Shown here in pieces: positions 22,716-33,987 of a DNA stretch of 64,000 nt (position 1 is the stretch's first letter; every line of letters starts with the position of its first letter). A model generated the notes under the pieces. The model was not told where the DNA came from and made no database searches. It saw nothing but the letters and a program-made list of their open reading frames with translations. The stretch covers positions 77,665,000 through 77,728,999 of the forward strand of contig NC_134700.1 of assembly GCF_043290135.1 (NCBI RefSeq), read 5' to 3'. Position numbers and translations under genes: made by a program. The stretch is from Rhipicephalus microplus. Taxonomy: Eukaryota; Arthropoda; Arachnida; Ixodida; Ixodidae.

Positions 22716-24736
22716 ATGCCTTTGCCACCCCCATTGTCGTCGCCGCCGTCATCAACGTCCACAAGCAACAATGAAAACACTGACAGGGTGTCTACCAATT
22801 TTATATTCTGCAATCCCTGACTTTTCCAGGTTTTCCATGATGATTAAAAGCAAATTCCATGACCACCTTGTTTGCTTGGAAAACTCTGTGCACTGGAAAT
22901 AATTCCTCAATGGGTAAAAAAAAATCAGGCGCTCCATATATAATAAGTAAACATATTTACTAGATGCACACTTAATGTTCGGAGCGCGTGCAGTAAATGT
23001 GAAAAAATATGCGTATTTGGCCAAAATGAAACCCCTGAGCCAGGCAGTGATCAAGTCAGCTGTTTGATGTTCGAAAGAACCAGGAATCCAACACACAAGT
23101 TAAAAGTAACTGAATATCAATGTTTGAAGGCGCCTACGATGGCCTGAGATCGCAGTCAAAGCTGCTAGGAAGCGTTCAAAGCTGCTAGGGAACGTAGAGG
23201 TGGTGCCATGTCTCGGGATCTGTGCTAAATAAGGATACAGGACCCTGGCCAATTCTGCTCCTGAAGTATAATTTAGTTAGCTATAAGGAACACAGGCTTC
23301 GAGGCTTCTTTATAATTGGCTGGCACCTGTGTTAGAAGCTCTGCTACGAATTAATGAGCACCTTTATGAGGATTGCAAAACATGAGCACCATGATTTTTG
23401 CTTTTTGAAGAAGCTGTCTGTTTTCAGTTTTTTTTCCATTTTTCTCAAAAAAGTAAATTTACGACTGTTCAATTTTGAGGTCTCAATATCTCTGCAGCTA
23501 GGGCAGGTAAAACAATTACTCTTTTTGCAATGTAAACCATTGTGTGTGAAGAATGCAAGTATGGGAGCAGAATTCAGAGCACAAGCCTTTTTAATTGATT
23601 AATAATCAAAATTTTGATGCAATTCCAACTGCTTTTGAAAGTGAATAGTTCATTTTGCTGTAAAATAACCAAGAAATGCCTAAAAACAAACAAAAAGCTC
23701 TTGCATACTGTCACACTATAATCATTAGTCTATTTTGGCATATCTTGAATATCATTTTTGATTAAGCACTTTTTTTTCTATGGCAGCCTTAAATAATAGG
23801 GCGTGAATTTAAATTATCTCAGGAACAAGAAGAGTTACAGAAAAACTAATTAAATATTTGAAATCAATAGAACAAAATTGCATAATCCTGTGCATTTTGA
23901 TCAAGATCACTAAAAAAATAAACAAAAAATGCCTAAGACCAATCTGCCCCCTTAAAATAGTGCATGTATCAACATGAAAGCTAAGGACAGTTGGCCTGAG
24001 ACGCGAGCATGTGGCAAGAGACACGAGCATGTGCAGTAGGGGTGTAGACACCACCGCCAACGCCGGATTTATGAGTAGGTGCGATTATCAAATGCTCCAC
24101 ATTTAAAAGAAGCTTGCATCATGCCTGCACCTGGAATTCATTCAGATGACTGTACATACTCTGAACAGGAGCAGTGGTACGCTTCTGACAATGTACTTTC
24201 TCTGCTAACGTTGCGTATTTAGGCGTACTTAATCTTACGGCTTTTATTGTGAACAAGGCTCCCTCCCATATCGTGTGCCAAAACATCACTAAACTTTGTG
24301 TTCAATGGGTCAGTGTATCCTTTCACGTTTACACTAAGAAGCAACAGTTATGCACCATCTTTTTTTTTTTCACACCTCTTCTAGCAGCTCACTGTATTTT
24401 CAGTTAAAAGAGAGACTTTTTGAGCTTTGATCACTGGTAATGCTTATTTTTGTGACGGTCACGTGGAACTGCCGTCAGTTTCCATGACTTGGCCAGGTTT
24501 TTCGGAAATTCCCCGACTTTTCCATGACTTTTCCAGAAGGGTACAAATTCCCTGACTTTTCCAGGTTTTCCAGGTTGGTAGACACCCTGACTGAGGAATA
24601 TCGAAGCATGGTGATTCATGGCGTGGCAAATCACTTTAGTTTCAATGCTTCTCTGAGCAGTGATTCTGAAATTAACACCGGATCGTGCGCTGATGAGATA
24701 GCTGGAGAAGCACGCTTGGGCCACGCTGGCTGGTAA
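22716..24736 (+). pseudogene. Unidentified open frame split by a TIR element
   Basis: An ATG at 22716 opens a frame (MPLPPPLSSPPSSTSTSNN) that runs into the transposon at 22784. Past the right end the same frame resumes (EEYRSMVIHG, SLSSDSEIN) to TAA at 24734-24736, or to a GT donor near 24731. Counting one copy of the 5-bp duplication, the two halves are in register, so the insertion seems to have split a coding exon. I do not recognise the protein; it may itself come from an older repeat. Confidence 0.35.
22784..24589. mobile_element. DNA transposon, non-autonomous, 15-bp TIRs
   Basis: The left end CAGGGTGTCTACCAA and right end TTGGTAGACACCCTG are perfect complements. ACTGA flanks both sides (22779-22783 and 24590-24594), a candidate 5-bp target duplication. 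Subterminal regions repeat CCCTGACTTTTCCAGG and related words on both sides. No transposase frame is visible in 1806 bp. The superfamily is uncertain: a 5-bp duplication is not typical of hAT (8 bp). Confidence 0.82.
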
Positions 24737-25286
24737 GACATGAACGCTGCATGCGTGTCACTTGTTCATGATGACCGTAGCTTTAAATAATCACATCGGT
24801 GCCCACGACTACACAACAAATCGCCCGAAGCGGCACAAAAAAAACGCAGAATTCACACGAACGCACTACATGGACCAAGAAAAACAAAGCAAGTAAAGCC
24901 AATGCTAGGCAGCCATGTGTCGCCACCAGAAGGTGCCACATGTAGACACCGCAATGACAACACTAATAGTATTGTCAACGTAATCGCTGCTCGCTCATCG
25001 ACAATGGAAGCCTGCAGCATGGCCTAGGAACTTGCTGAACACCTCAAAATACTCTCGATATCTCATGGCCGCGAACGCGCCGATGAGCCTTGGACGCTTT
25101 TTGCACATGAAATAGAAGAACTTCTATGTAACGAACGCGATTCATGCTTCGCAAAAAGACTCATGGATACGAAGGAGTCAAATGAACGTCACATCTCAAG
25201 TTTGAAATTTGGCGCCACTGCTCCTTTAATATTCGTTAAATTATGACTTTCAGTTTTAAAAGAAATGTAGGCATGGTTATATATGC

Positions 25287-25288
<2 letters not shown>

Positions 25289-25378
<90 letters not shown>
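25289..25378. repeat. Compound (AT)n(AC)n microsatellite
   Basis: About 24 AT units are followed by about 20 AC units. It is a low-complexity tract in an intron and probably length-polymorphic. Confidence 0.97.
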
Positions 25379-25381
<3 letters not shown>

Positions 25382-25416
25382 TATACACTCAAGGACTATG
25401 TCTTCCCTCTCAAATA

Positions 25417-26452
25417 CAGTAACACATCACTAATTTGAACTCATTATTTCAATATCCCACTTAATTAGAAATATTTTCACAGTCCCATATTTTGCAGTGT
25501 AAGTCTGAGTGGATAATTTGAAGCGGCGATCAGTACTAGATCGATGAAGTCAAAAAGGTTAATTCGAAAACTTTGGGTGCCGTGTGCCAATTCCTCATCC
25601 CGATTTCGCCACATACCTACGGAAATGATGGAACTTAAGAGCCACAAAGCAAAGCAACGTAACGATACTAATGAGTGGCAGCTGAAGCACCCTAGCCCTG
25701 CTACTTCCGGAGCAAAAAAAATAAAAAATCTCTTGCTTACTCAAAACGTGCGCCTGCGGAAAACAGCACATGCTTCACTGGAACACATACTGCACGTTTC
25801 TCTCTATGTCAGCGCGCCATAATTTACACATTCTTTCTGGGATTTAAGAAATTTAATAAAGAATAATTTGGCAGAATTAATGATGCATGCGAGCTTCCAA
25901 TTGCCGGTGGCTCCAAGAATTTGCGCACTTCCGCTGCTGGCAGAGCTCTTGCCTGCAATGCCTACTTCGATAACTAAATTCGAACGCTTCAATGATCATG
26001 TTTTCCAGCCTAAACATGCGCGAATTTCGTCATAATGGTAATTATAAATTCTTTATTTTACCAGAAAGAATGGGCGAACGGTCACATCATGACGTGCTGA
26101 CGCAGCGAGGAGCAGGCGACATGCTGCCCGCGTGTCAGTACTGTGTTGCAGTGAAGCACACCTTGTTTTCCGCAGGCGTGTTTTTCAGTTGATCCCAACA
26201 GCGTTTGCTATTTATTTTATTATTTTCGATGGCAGCAGCGAGGCCCGCCATTCCTCTGTGTTTACCGTGAAATGATGACTTGGTATTGCGGGAAAACTTA
26301 ATTCTTGGAGCCGCAAACTATCAGCCCTGATTACTTCAAATAATTGCAAGTTCCTTGAATCCCACTTTTTGTCTGTTCTGTTCATTCGAAAACCCGCTTA
26401 AATCAAAGATTTCTCACGGCTCCAGTGACTTCAAATTAACGACGTTTTACTG
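25417..26452. mobile_element. Tigger/pogo-like non-autonomous element
   Basis: The left end is CAGTAACACATCACTAATTT. The right end reads CAGTAAAACGTCGTTAATTT on the other strand. TA flanks both ends (25415-25416 and 26453-26454), the Tc1/mariner-pogo duplication. No transposase is visible in the 1036 bp. AATTTGAAGT-type ends are common in Tigger elements. Confidence 0.78.
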
Positions 26453-27849
26453 TACAGTGTAGTCGCAAATTCCACCTTTCCAATTTGCACTGACTTTCCT
26501 TTGGCCACTTGGTGGAAGCATATTTCACAAAATCACCATAGAACGACTGTGTCGGACTTCTGTCTACACACTGATGACATAGATGCAGTTTCTAGTGATG
26601 CTTTGTTGAAATTCAGTTCACAAATAGATTGGTTCTATTTAGGTAGAGTTTGTTAACACTGTGCTTTATACAATTAGCAAAGAGTATAATGATTCTTCCA
26701 TATGCCTGGCCTTACAGTAAGGAGCTTTTACTGCACCATGCCCATTGATGCCACCTTATCTGGCAACATGACAAGGCTTGCCATGCAAATTTCCTCAACG
26801 TTTCCTTACCTGTTTTCAATCGCCAGAGCGGCTGCAGGTATTGTGCAGAAGTAAAAAGGTATTTCTGCTACCATGTCAAGTAGTGGGTAGATGAGAAGAA
26901 GCATTCATTATAAAGTACACAAGGAGTATTAATATACTCTCTTTTTCCTTAATTCCATTCGCAGTTACATTTCTAATGCATCCTAATTTAATGGCTAAGG
27001 CCAATGAATTTATCCAGCAACCTGTCGTTTCCTTCCATGTAATTTTCAGATATTGGCGCATTAACTGGTGGAGAACTTTTTTTTCTTCTGATAAAGTTAT
27101 GCCCACCGTATAAAGCAACACTCGCAGTACGATGTCAGCGGTGAAGAAAACCGTTGATTACTTGCTGTGCAGTAAGGTGCATTGGCTATTATCGATTCAT
27201 CCCTGTACATTCCAGCATAATCACTGGTGCTTGCACAAGTTCCCGACTATGCTGAACTATATTCATTGTTTAAGCAATCTTTTATACAGCGTTAAAAAAC
27301 ATACCCCTACATTGAGGAGTGGTTTGTGCCAAGCAATAAATACTGTAAAGCTTTTAGATAGTGAAATTTACTTGCAACGATAAAAAAAAATGCATGTCAA
27401 TGCTGCCCTCTGCAATAGCATTGTGCTGATGCTGAAAATTAAATGTGACGGTCAATAAAAACTACCTGAAATTAAAAAAAACTCAAAAGCTTGTGAAAAG
27501 CGAAGACTTAAAAATTATCTTGGGTGCATGAAACGGCTTTACATTCACTGAGTGGATGAGTTTGTGCAGCACTATGCATTAATGCCACTTGGCATGGCCT
27601 CCCAGCCCAGTGGGTCAAAGCAGCGGAGTATCTTGCAGCACCAGTTACATTAATGCAGAAGTTTTTCTCCATCCTAGATCAGCCACCAATGTAGTGCAGC
27701 CCTCCCTCTTGTCACACCGTCTCAAAACGAACCAGCCAGCACGATTAGGAATTCGTTCCACAGCAGCAGCATAGGTTACCTCAGTGTGGTCACGACACAA
27801 CCATATTGTAAGATTGGTGAGACACAAGTGGTGCCTGCCACACATTTTC
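26453..27849. other. AT-rich intronic sequence, no feature recognised
   Basis: Short open frames only, with no motif. It is probably intron of the minus-strand SAM-domain gene. Confidence 0.5.
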
Positions 27850-28370
27850 AATTCACATGCAAACACTTCCGATTTCTTTGAATTAAATTTAGAACTTTAC
27901 CAGCTTTGGCTATGAGAATGTCTATCTGAGGTTTCCACAAACATTCAGATGATAGTAGCCCACGCAAGTATTAATACATACTATCTTGTTTCAGTTGTGC
28001 ATTGTTCAGGCAGTATTGCAAATTAAATGCTTTAGTTGTTGTTGTTTTTTGTTGAATGAAAGATGTACACACTTGGCAATATTTTAATTCATTTTTCGTG
28101 TGGTACACAAGTTAAGATTGAGTGGTAACTCGTTCTGAAGATCATATGAATCACTAGGATCTGCAATTTTTTTGTGCACAACACAGTCAACCACAAGCAA
28201 CCGTGAATAAGAAATTTCTGCAGAGGTATTATTAATATTATTTTAAAGAATAGCTGGCCCAGAACAGAGTCTTGTGGGACCCCTGAGGTAACTTCTGCAT
28301 ATTCAGAGCGTTTTCCATTCAGTAATACATAATAAAGAATGTAGCCTGACTTCTTGAAAACCATCCATTT
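27850..28370 (-). mobile_element. LINE fragment (CR1/L2/Jockey-type RT palm)
   Basis: On the minus strand the frame at 28089-28364 contains EVTSGVPQDSVLG, a decayed form of the SGVPQGSVLGP motif of non-LTR reverse transcriptases. In a shifted frame downstream come VVDCVVHKKI, matching the ADDCVVY catalytic region with the Asp pair partly lost, and DLQNELPLNLN. Stops and shifts make it a dead 5'- and 3'-truncated remnant, inserted in the sense orientation of the host gene. Confidence 0.72.
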
Positions 28371-28603
28371 AGAAGTGCAACTATCTCAATACTACCCAGC
28401 TGTCGCCTAACAGATGAATTTGAATGACAACAAAAGGAAGCACCTGATATAATGTGCACTTTTGTAATCAATTTCTCAAGCTTACACAAGTTCTGCCAAA
28501 ACCATCTCCAACTGAAAACTTCTAATGTGAAACTGAAGCCTAACGTGCTATATTATTAGATGGGTGTAACAAGTACCAAATCGAAAAAATGTGTTTCACT
28601 TAC

Positions 28604-28660
28604 GGGAAGTGGCGTAGTTGGAGGGCTACTCTGTTCGACTTTAATGTCAACATTGACGTC
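28604..28660 (-). CDS. Mini-exon 3 of the SAM-domain gene (57 nt, PsiKxExxSP module)
   Basis: A strong acceptor (TTTTTTTCAG) and donor (GTAAGTGAAA) bound 57 nt open in phase 0, reading DVNVDIKVEQSSPPTTPLP. The core IKVEQSSP fits PsiKxExxSP. It differs from mini-exon 1 at only a few residues. The surrounding introns contain a LINE fragment and a THAP pseudogene, so the exon has stayed open while its neighbourhood decayed, which suggests selection. The modification is inferred from motif only. Confidence 0.72.
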
Positions 28661-29470
28661 CTGAAAAAAAGATTTTTTTTTTTTAAGATTTCTTAACAAA
28701 GAGTGAATTTGAAGAAAGTAAATTGGGAAAGACGTGTATGCTTTGAATGAGAGACACTTAACAAAATGGTGTATCGACTTCACAAGAAGTTTGTGGTCAC
28801 CATGCAAGCACCTCTTCTTTTTGTCATTCATGAACGCTTGTAGAGAACTTTTTATGCCAGAAACCATTGTCAATTTATTTGTTTTCTTTTCAGACATGGC
28901 ATGCACCCTGCAAGTCACACGATCGCATATCCCGCGACAGTGTACTTACACTCGCGAAGTGTCATTTTGGCGGTTCACTGTTACATGAGAAAGCAAAAAG
29001 TACTTTGGAAATGATGGCAGTGGCAATTTACAGATTTGTAGTACAACGTATATTTACTACTTTTGCGCCTGTGTATATTCGTCGTGCCACATTATCTTCG
29101 TGGAAGTAGCACCTGTGCCATGCGCCATCTTAAATGACTAGAGAACAACTCACCTACACATGTGCAAGTGTGCCTGGAAATAAACAACGTGACGGACGCA
29201 GTTATTTCACAGCATAAGTTGTCGCATCCCCCTAGTGGACGTGGCCGCACTTCTCGACGATGAGAGTAGCAAGGTTCTTTGTTGCATTATAGTAGTATTC
29301 CTTATAACAAAAACAATGATTAAAAATAGTATGAGTGCCCCCACCGTCTTTCAATACTTTTTCTGGTCATGGAACTCCTGCGTCACTCAATGGGATAGTC
29401 TCATGTACCACCCGCACTTTCCGCCCCGCGCTGCTGCCATAGCTAGTAGGGGGACGAGGAATCGGGCTCG
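28661..29470. other. Intronic stretch with no recognised gene
   Basis: It holds the polypyrimidine tract of mini-exon 3 at its left edge and short frames without motifs. GC content rises towards the + strand promoter-like region at 29475. Confidence 0.4.
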
Positions 29471-29474
29471 GTAG

Positions 29475-29480
29475 TATATA
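29475..29480 (+). promoter_or_regulatory. TATA-box candidate upstream of the THAP pseudogene
   Basis: TATATAGG lies about 120 bases before the ATG of the + strand THAP frame, between GC-rich flanks. It may be the promoter of the transposon that donated the THAP exon. Confidence 0.4.
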
Positions 29481-29599
29481 GGTGTTCTGTGGTCAGCTGC
29501 TCTACTGGCCACCATTAGCAGACTGTTGGCACAGAGTGATGGTGGTCGTGCTGATCGCCGCCCTTTTTTGCTCTTCGAGGTTGTATCGGGTTAACAGCG

Positions 29600-30053
29600 A
29601 TGACCAACACCTGCTCCATACCACACTGTCACTTTGGATACAAGGAAACCATCGAATAAGTTTCTGTGTTGTTTACTAGCCAACGCAGAGCAACACGACA
29701 GGTGGAAATGTGGGATTTCGCGACAGGACTGCCGGATTTTCGTTCGACTCAAAGTACGCTCGCAAGTGTGAAAAACATTTCGACAACAGTGACATAGTAC
29801 GTGTGAACATAGTCATGTGGACATCGATGCAGTGAACGGAGACATCGTTTCGCTGCATCGAGAACAACCGAAACTGGTGGAAGACCCAGTACCTAGAATT
29901 TTTGGTGGTTTGCCTTCTTACCACTCCAAACCAAAACAGCATTTGCGTAAGCGAACGGCCCACTTCTAAAAAAACCACGAGAGCATTCTCCAGATTGTGA
30001 TGCGACAGTCGCAAATGCAGACGTCTCTAGTGCAGCCCACGGAGAAATCGATG
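29600..30053 (+). pseudogene. THAP-domain exon, broken (P-element-type)
   Basis: ATG at 29600 opens MTNTCSIPHCHFGYKETIE, the C-x4-C start of a THAP zinc finger. After a TAA at 29657-29659 the same frame continues through VSVLF, then, with a shift, KYARKCEKHFDNSDIVRVNI, which has the Cys and His of the C2CH site. A second shift leads to GDIVSLHREQPKLVEDPVPR and IFGGLPSY, a usual post-THAP segment of P-type transposases. It ends at a good donor, GATG|GTAAGT. THAP domains bind the transposon ends. No transposase core follows, so this is an isolated decayed 5' exon, antisense to the host gene. Confidence 0.7.
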
Positions 30054-30232
30054 GTAAGTCTGGCACAAAGTCTGGCACCGTACCGTGGACATAATAGCCT
30101 GTTCCAGTGTTCTTATGAACATTATTGAGAACATCCTGCTGAACGACCACCCTTCTTCGGCCAGTGTTGGCTGTGGAACACATTTCGTGAGCCGTACGGC
30201 AGAAGTTGTGCACGCACACACATAGGGTGTGC

Positions 30233-30249
30233 GGGGGGGGGGGGGGGGG
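30233..30249 (+). repeat. G17 homopolymer
   Basis: An unbroken run of 17 G after GTGTGC. Length is likely uncertain in the assembly. Confidence 0.95.
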
Positions 30250-30639
30250 TTGCTTTAGTAGTAACAACGAACTTTGATTTTAAGGACGCAGTCCATGGAC
30301 AAAAAGGCACTTTTGTGACAGAAGCAGTACCTTCAGTCAAAAGTTCAGGGGTCGTTTTTCACAAAAACATGTTATGGAATGAAAATCTTTCATTATTGCC
30401 AATAAGCTTGCTCGAGTTACAGAAATACTAGTAAGATTACACCTGCTGTTACCATTAAAAGTGAAGCTCTTACTTTATAATTTTCTTTTTCTATCCAATA
30501 TCAACTATCGTCATCTCATAAAGGGCAACACAGCCAGCTCAAACATCAACATTCTATTCCTGTTGAAAAAAAAGTCATTCACATGGTTTCAAATTCTCCA
30601 TAAAATGTGCACACATAAAATGTGCACCAGTTAGATATG

Positions 30640-31130
30640 CCAATAAAGGCATCCCCATCATCGTCATCAGCCAGACTACGCCCACTGCAGGGCAAAGGCC
30701 TCTCCCATGATCCGCCAATCAAATCGGCCTTGTGCTTTCTGCTGCCATGTTACATTTGCGAACCTTATAATCTCATCAGCCCACCTAACTTCATTTCTCC
30801 CCTTCGTGTACCTTCTCTGGGAATCCTGTCAATAACAATTAATGACAAGCGGTTATCCTGCCTATGCACTATGCACCCGGCCCATGTCCATTTCTTTTTG
30901 ATTTCAACATGATATCCTTAATTCCCGTTTACTCCCATACCCACTCTGCTATCTTCTTGTCTCTTAAAGTTACACCTATCATTTTCCGTTCCATCGCTTG
31001 CTGCGTCCTCCTCAATTTAAGCTGGACCCTCTTCGTAAGCCTCCAGGTTTCTGCTCCGTGAGAAAGTACTGGCAGTGTACAATAAAATTTCGCCATGACT
31101 AATTTTAATGGAAAGAAAAGATAGCATGGG
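30640..31130 (-). mobile_element. RTE/BovB-type LINE, 3' fragment
   Basis: On the minus strand YCTLPVLSHGAETWRLTKRV and TQQAMERKMIGVTLRDKK are the well-known RTE/BovB C-terminal segment after the RT domain. The frame then decays (stops within 30700-30930). The 3' end carries GATGATGACGATGATGGGG-type short repeats, typical of RTE tails. It is 5'-truncated and lies in an intron of the SAM-domain gene in sense orientation. Confidence 0.85.
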
Positions 31131-31408
31131 TTTTCTAGAGCATCTGTGAAGGCTAACATTAAATTTCAGCACACTCAGCACACGTCAAGAAGAAATCTAG
31201 TATGTTCCACATTGTAAAACAAATTATGAAAGCCAACTGCTACATTATGTCATGCTATCTTTACTGAACCGTCTTCGTTAACTGCCATACTTCTTCTCTC
31301 GAATAATGTGCATGTACCAGTCATACATATTATTCGTACTTGTGTTCTCGCTGACTATGCACTTCACGTTAAGAGTACATGGTGGCGTGTTTTTTAACTT
31401 TTGTATAC

Positions 31409-33188
31409 AGTTAAACTAGGATATTTTCTGGAAAAATTCATTATAAAGAGGATTTCATTATATGCAGGTTCAGCACAGAAATTCAGAAAATAAATGCACA
31501 AATTAAACAAAAAGGGGACTGAAGGCAGAGCTAACCCAAAACACTTACTTTACAGTAAAAAAAACTGCGTTATTATCGAAACAGCAATTATATGGACATT
31601 ATCGGCCAGTTTTTGCCGTTGGCGCTATGTTCCGTAACAAATCCAAATTGATAACATGCACCCACGTATCGTAACTTTCATGAGAGGGTAAAAGCACGCG
31701 AGTGCTGCTGAAGCAGAAATCAAATGAGTCGGCCCGTCCTTATCGCCTGGAAAAGTGCATAAGATAACATCTCCCGCGCGTTAGAACTGCCGTCGAATGC
31801 TCAAACAGAAAGTAAACCACCCACCTTGAACGAGCATGAAAAAATGCGGGAATGGGGGGATCACTCAAGTAGTAATAATGAACATGGATTTGAAGGGCGG
31901 TCATGATTACTGGCGCACTTGCTATCTCGACAAGTATCAGTGCGGTTTCAATGCGAAGGGGCTGTATGAAAAGAGCACTTCTCCCTGGAGTGGCCGTATT
32001 TTCTCACACCGGCGTTTTGTAGGAGTTCCGCGATATCGGATCCAAAAGAATTGGCTGCCTGCCTTACTTCTTATAACATTACAGTTTTTACTATAGCATT
32101 CATTGCATTGCCTTCAACATGCCGTTGTGTTGCCAGAACTAATCGGCTAATCACAAAAGCTACCAGCCTGTGAACTCGCGGCGCGGCGCGAGACGGAAGC
32201 GCGTGACGAGTTGACTTTTAAAGGTCCGTCGTCACCGTGGTCTCGGAGAATTTCCATCAGCGCCTAATCTGACATTCCCTCGATGGTGACGATACGGTTG
32301 TCTGAAATTAAGAAAAGTCACAGCTTCGCCGCAAGGGCGAAGCAATGAATGCAACAGCAGCAACTTTGAATGTAATGCTGAGAATGGCAAGCAGATCGAA
32401 GCGTGCATTGCGCTGCTCACGTACAAATGACGCACGAAAACAATATACACAGAACGAGAACAAACTAACGACGTTTACCGCTCAACACTTAAACCTCAAG
32501 TACAAATGACGCACCAAAACAACATACACAGAACGAGAGCGAACTAACGACGTTCACCGCTCGACACTTAAATGCGCTGTTTAAACGAAAACGAGACACG
32601 AAATGTAATCACAGGTTCAGATATAAGTGCGAACTAACAAGTGCCCGAGTTCTTACTTCGCTGTGTTTGAAAAGCGCACTCTTTATGCAAACAGCACCCA
32701 CCTGTCCAGCGAGCGAAGTGATCTTTGTGCACCAGGCAACTAAACACAATCGTTCCGGTCAAAAGACGGGAAATTCACCCCTTTTATTATTTTGGTTTGG
32801 ATTGGGGGGGGGGACATCCGCGCATGCGCCCGAGGCGGTGAGAAGCAAGGCTGGCTTGTGGAGTGCAGGCCCGCCTGCCCGCCTAACGCTCACCCACGAA
32901 CGCTAGATCTTGCCTGGTGCGCCGTGTGCACCGCCGCCACTTCGCCTTTCCTCAGCAGCGGCACAGCCGCGGAAGATGCACGCTCGTATCAAAATGCCAA
33001 TATGTGAAGCGACATTCCTAGATTGTCCGTGGGGAAAATTCGTTATATCAAGGTTGTCTCCCGCTGTTACTTTGTTACATAGAGGTCGCAAACCCATGTG
33101 CTTCTGTGGAGCAACGATGGGGAATATAAAAACATCGCTATATCAAGGAATTCTTTATATGGAGGTTCGTTATAAGGAGGTTTAATTG
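31409..33188. mobile_element. Tigger-like non-autonomous element, second copy type
   Basis: The left end CAGTTAAACTAGG and the right end (read inward) CAATTAAACCTCC match at 9 of 13 positions. TA flanks both ends. Subterminal words such as TTCATTATA and CGTTATAAGGAGG recur near both ends. The interior has a GC-rich part with short open frames but no transposase I can identify. It also holds a tandem duplication at 32421-32572. Confidence 0.62.
32421..32572. repeat. Tandem duplication, period about 79 bp
   Basis: GTACAAATGACGCAC starts at 32421 and 32500. Both copies run through CACAGAACGAGA and AACGACGTTTACCGCTC-like sequence, with several substitutions between them. Confidence 0.85.
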
Positions 33189-33921
33189 TATCCAGTAATG
33201 ATTATTTATTATACCTGTATGTTTACAATGCCTATTTGTATATTCTTGGATTGAAAGTGTATAGTACTACATTTCAAACTTTGCATAACAATTAGTTTGA
33301 CATTTAAGATAAAATCTCTTTTAAGTGACCTCTATTTTACTGTTTTTTCGTTCTGAAAGTTGCAGTTACACGCTTCTTTGGATCAGTAAATGTCCAGCCA
33401 TGTCTTTTATGCCCACAGTTCTTTTTTTTTTTTTTCTGCACGTGAACCTGTTCATGCTCTGTACTTTTGATTTTACCCTTCTCCTGCTCGTCAGCAAAGA
33501 AAGGGACACAGACCCCATCAAGCCGCTATGTGGCTTTTTGTCTGTATTCTTGATATCCGTACAATGTGCAGCAGTGAAAATAAAGTTCAAAGCAGGATGC
33601 ACTTGCTGCTGTAAAAGCAGAACATTAAGTATCGCTTGTCACTTTTGCTGGGCAAGGAACTTTTTTTAGATGCTTCTCAGATGAAACAATCCTGCTTATA
33701 ATTGTAACATCTAAGCATTTTTGTGATCAAAAGCTGCAGGCTGTTCAACCACTACCGCGGCGGCCCTTTCTGTTGCACCGTAGAAACATGGGTCCAGAAA
33801 AATCAAGTCAATCTCTTTAAGTGATTCTGAGTGAATGATATTTATAATACGACACATCAGCTTACCATGCCCTGTTATTGGCTTTAAGTGAGAATAAATA
33901 CAAAAGAGCAAACTGCACTTC
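33189..33921. other. Intronic sequence, nothing recognised
   Basis: AT-rich with a T run near 33421. Short open frames show no motif. Confidence 0.4.
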
Positions 33922-33927
33922 ACTTAC

Positions 33928-33987
33928 CAGAGATTCCGTGGTTGGAGGGATAACTGGCTCTTCCTTGATGCCTACACATATCAACCA
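33928..33987 (-). CDS. Mini-exon 2 of the SAM-domain gene (60 nt, motif lacking Ser)
   Basis: Acceptor CTTTTTCAG and donor GTAAGTGAAG bound 60 nt open in phase 0, reading WLICVGIKEEPVIPPTTESL. The position of the motif is kept (IKEEPVIP): Psi, Lys and Glu are present, but Ile replaces the Ser before Pro. This is a plain PsiKxE SUMO site without the phospho-switch. It is the most diverged of the four copies, so it may have a different role or be decaying. Confidence 0.6.

Noticed and set aside
25189..25392. Minus frame with Val-Cys and Ile-Tyr repeats
   Set aside because: Translation of the (AT)n(AC)n microsatellite.
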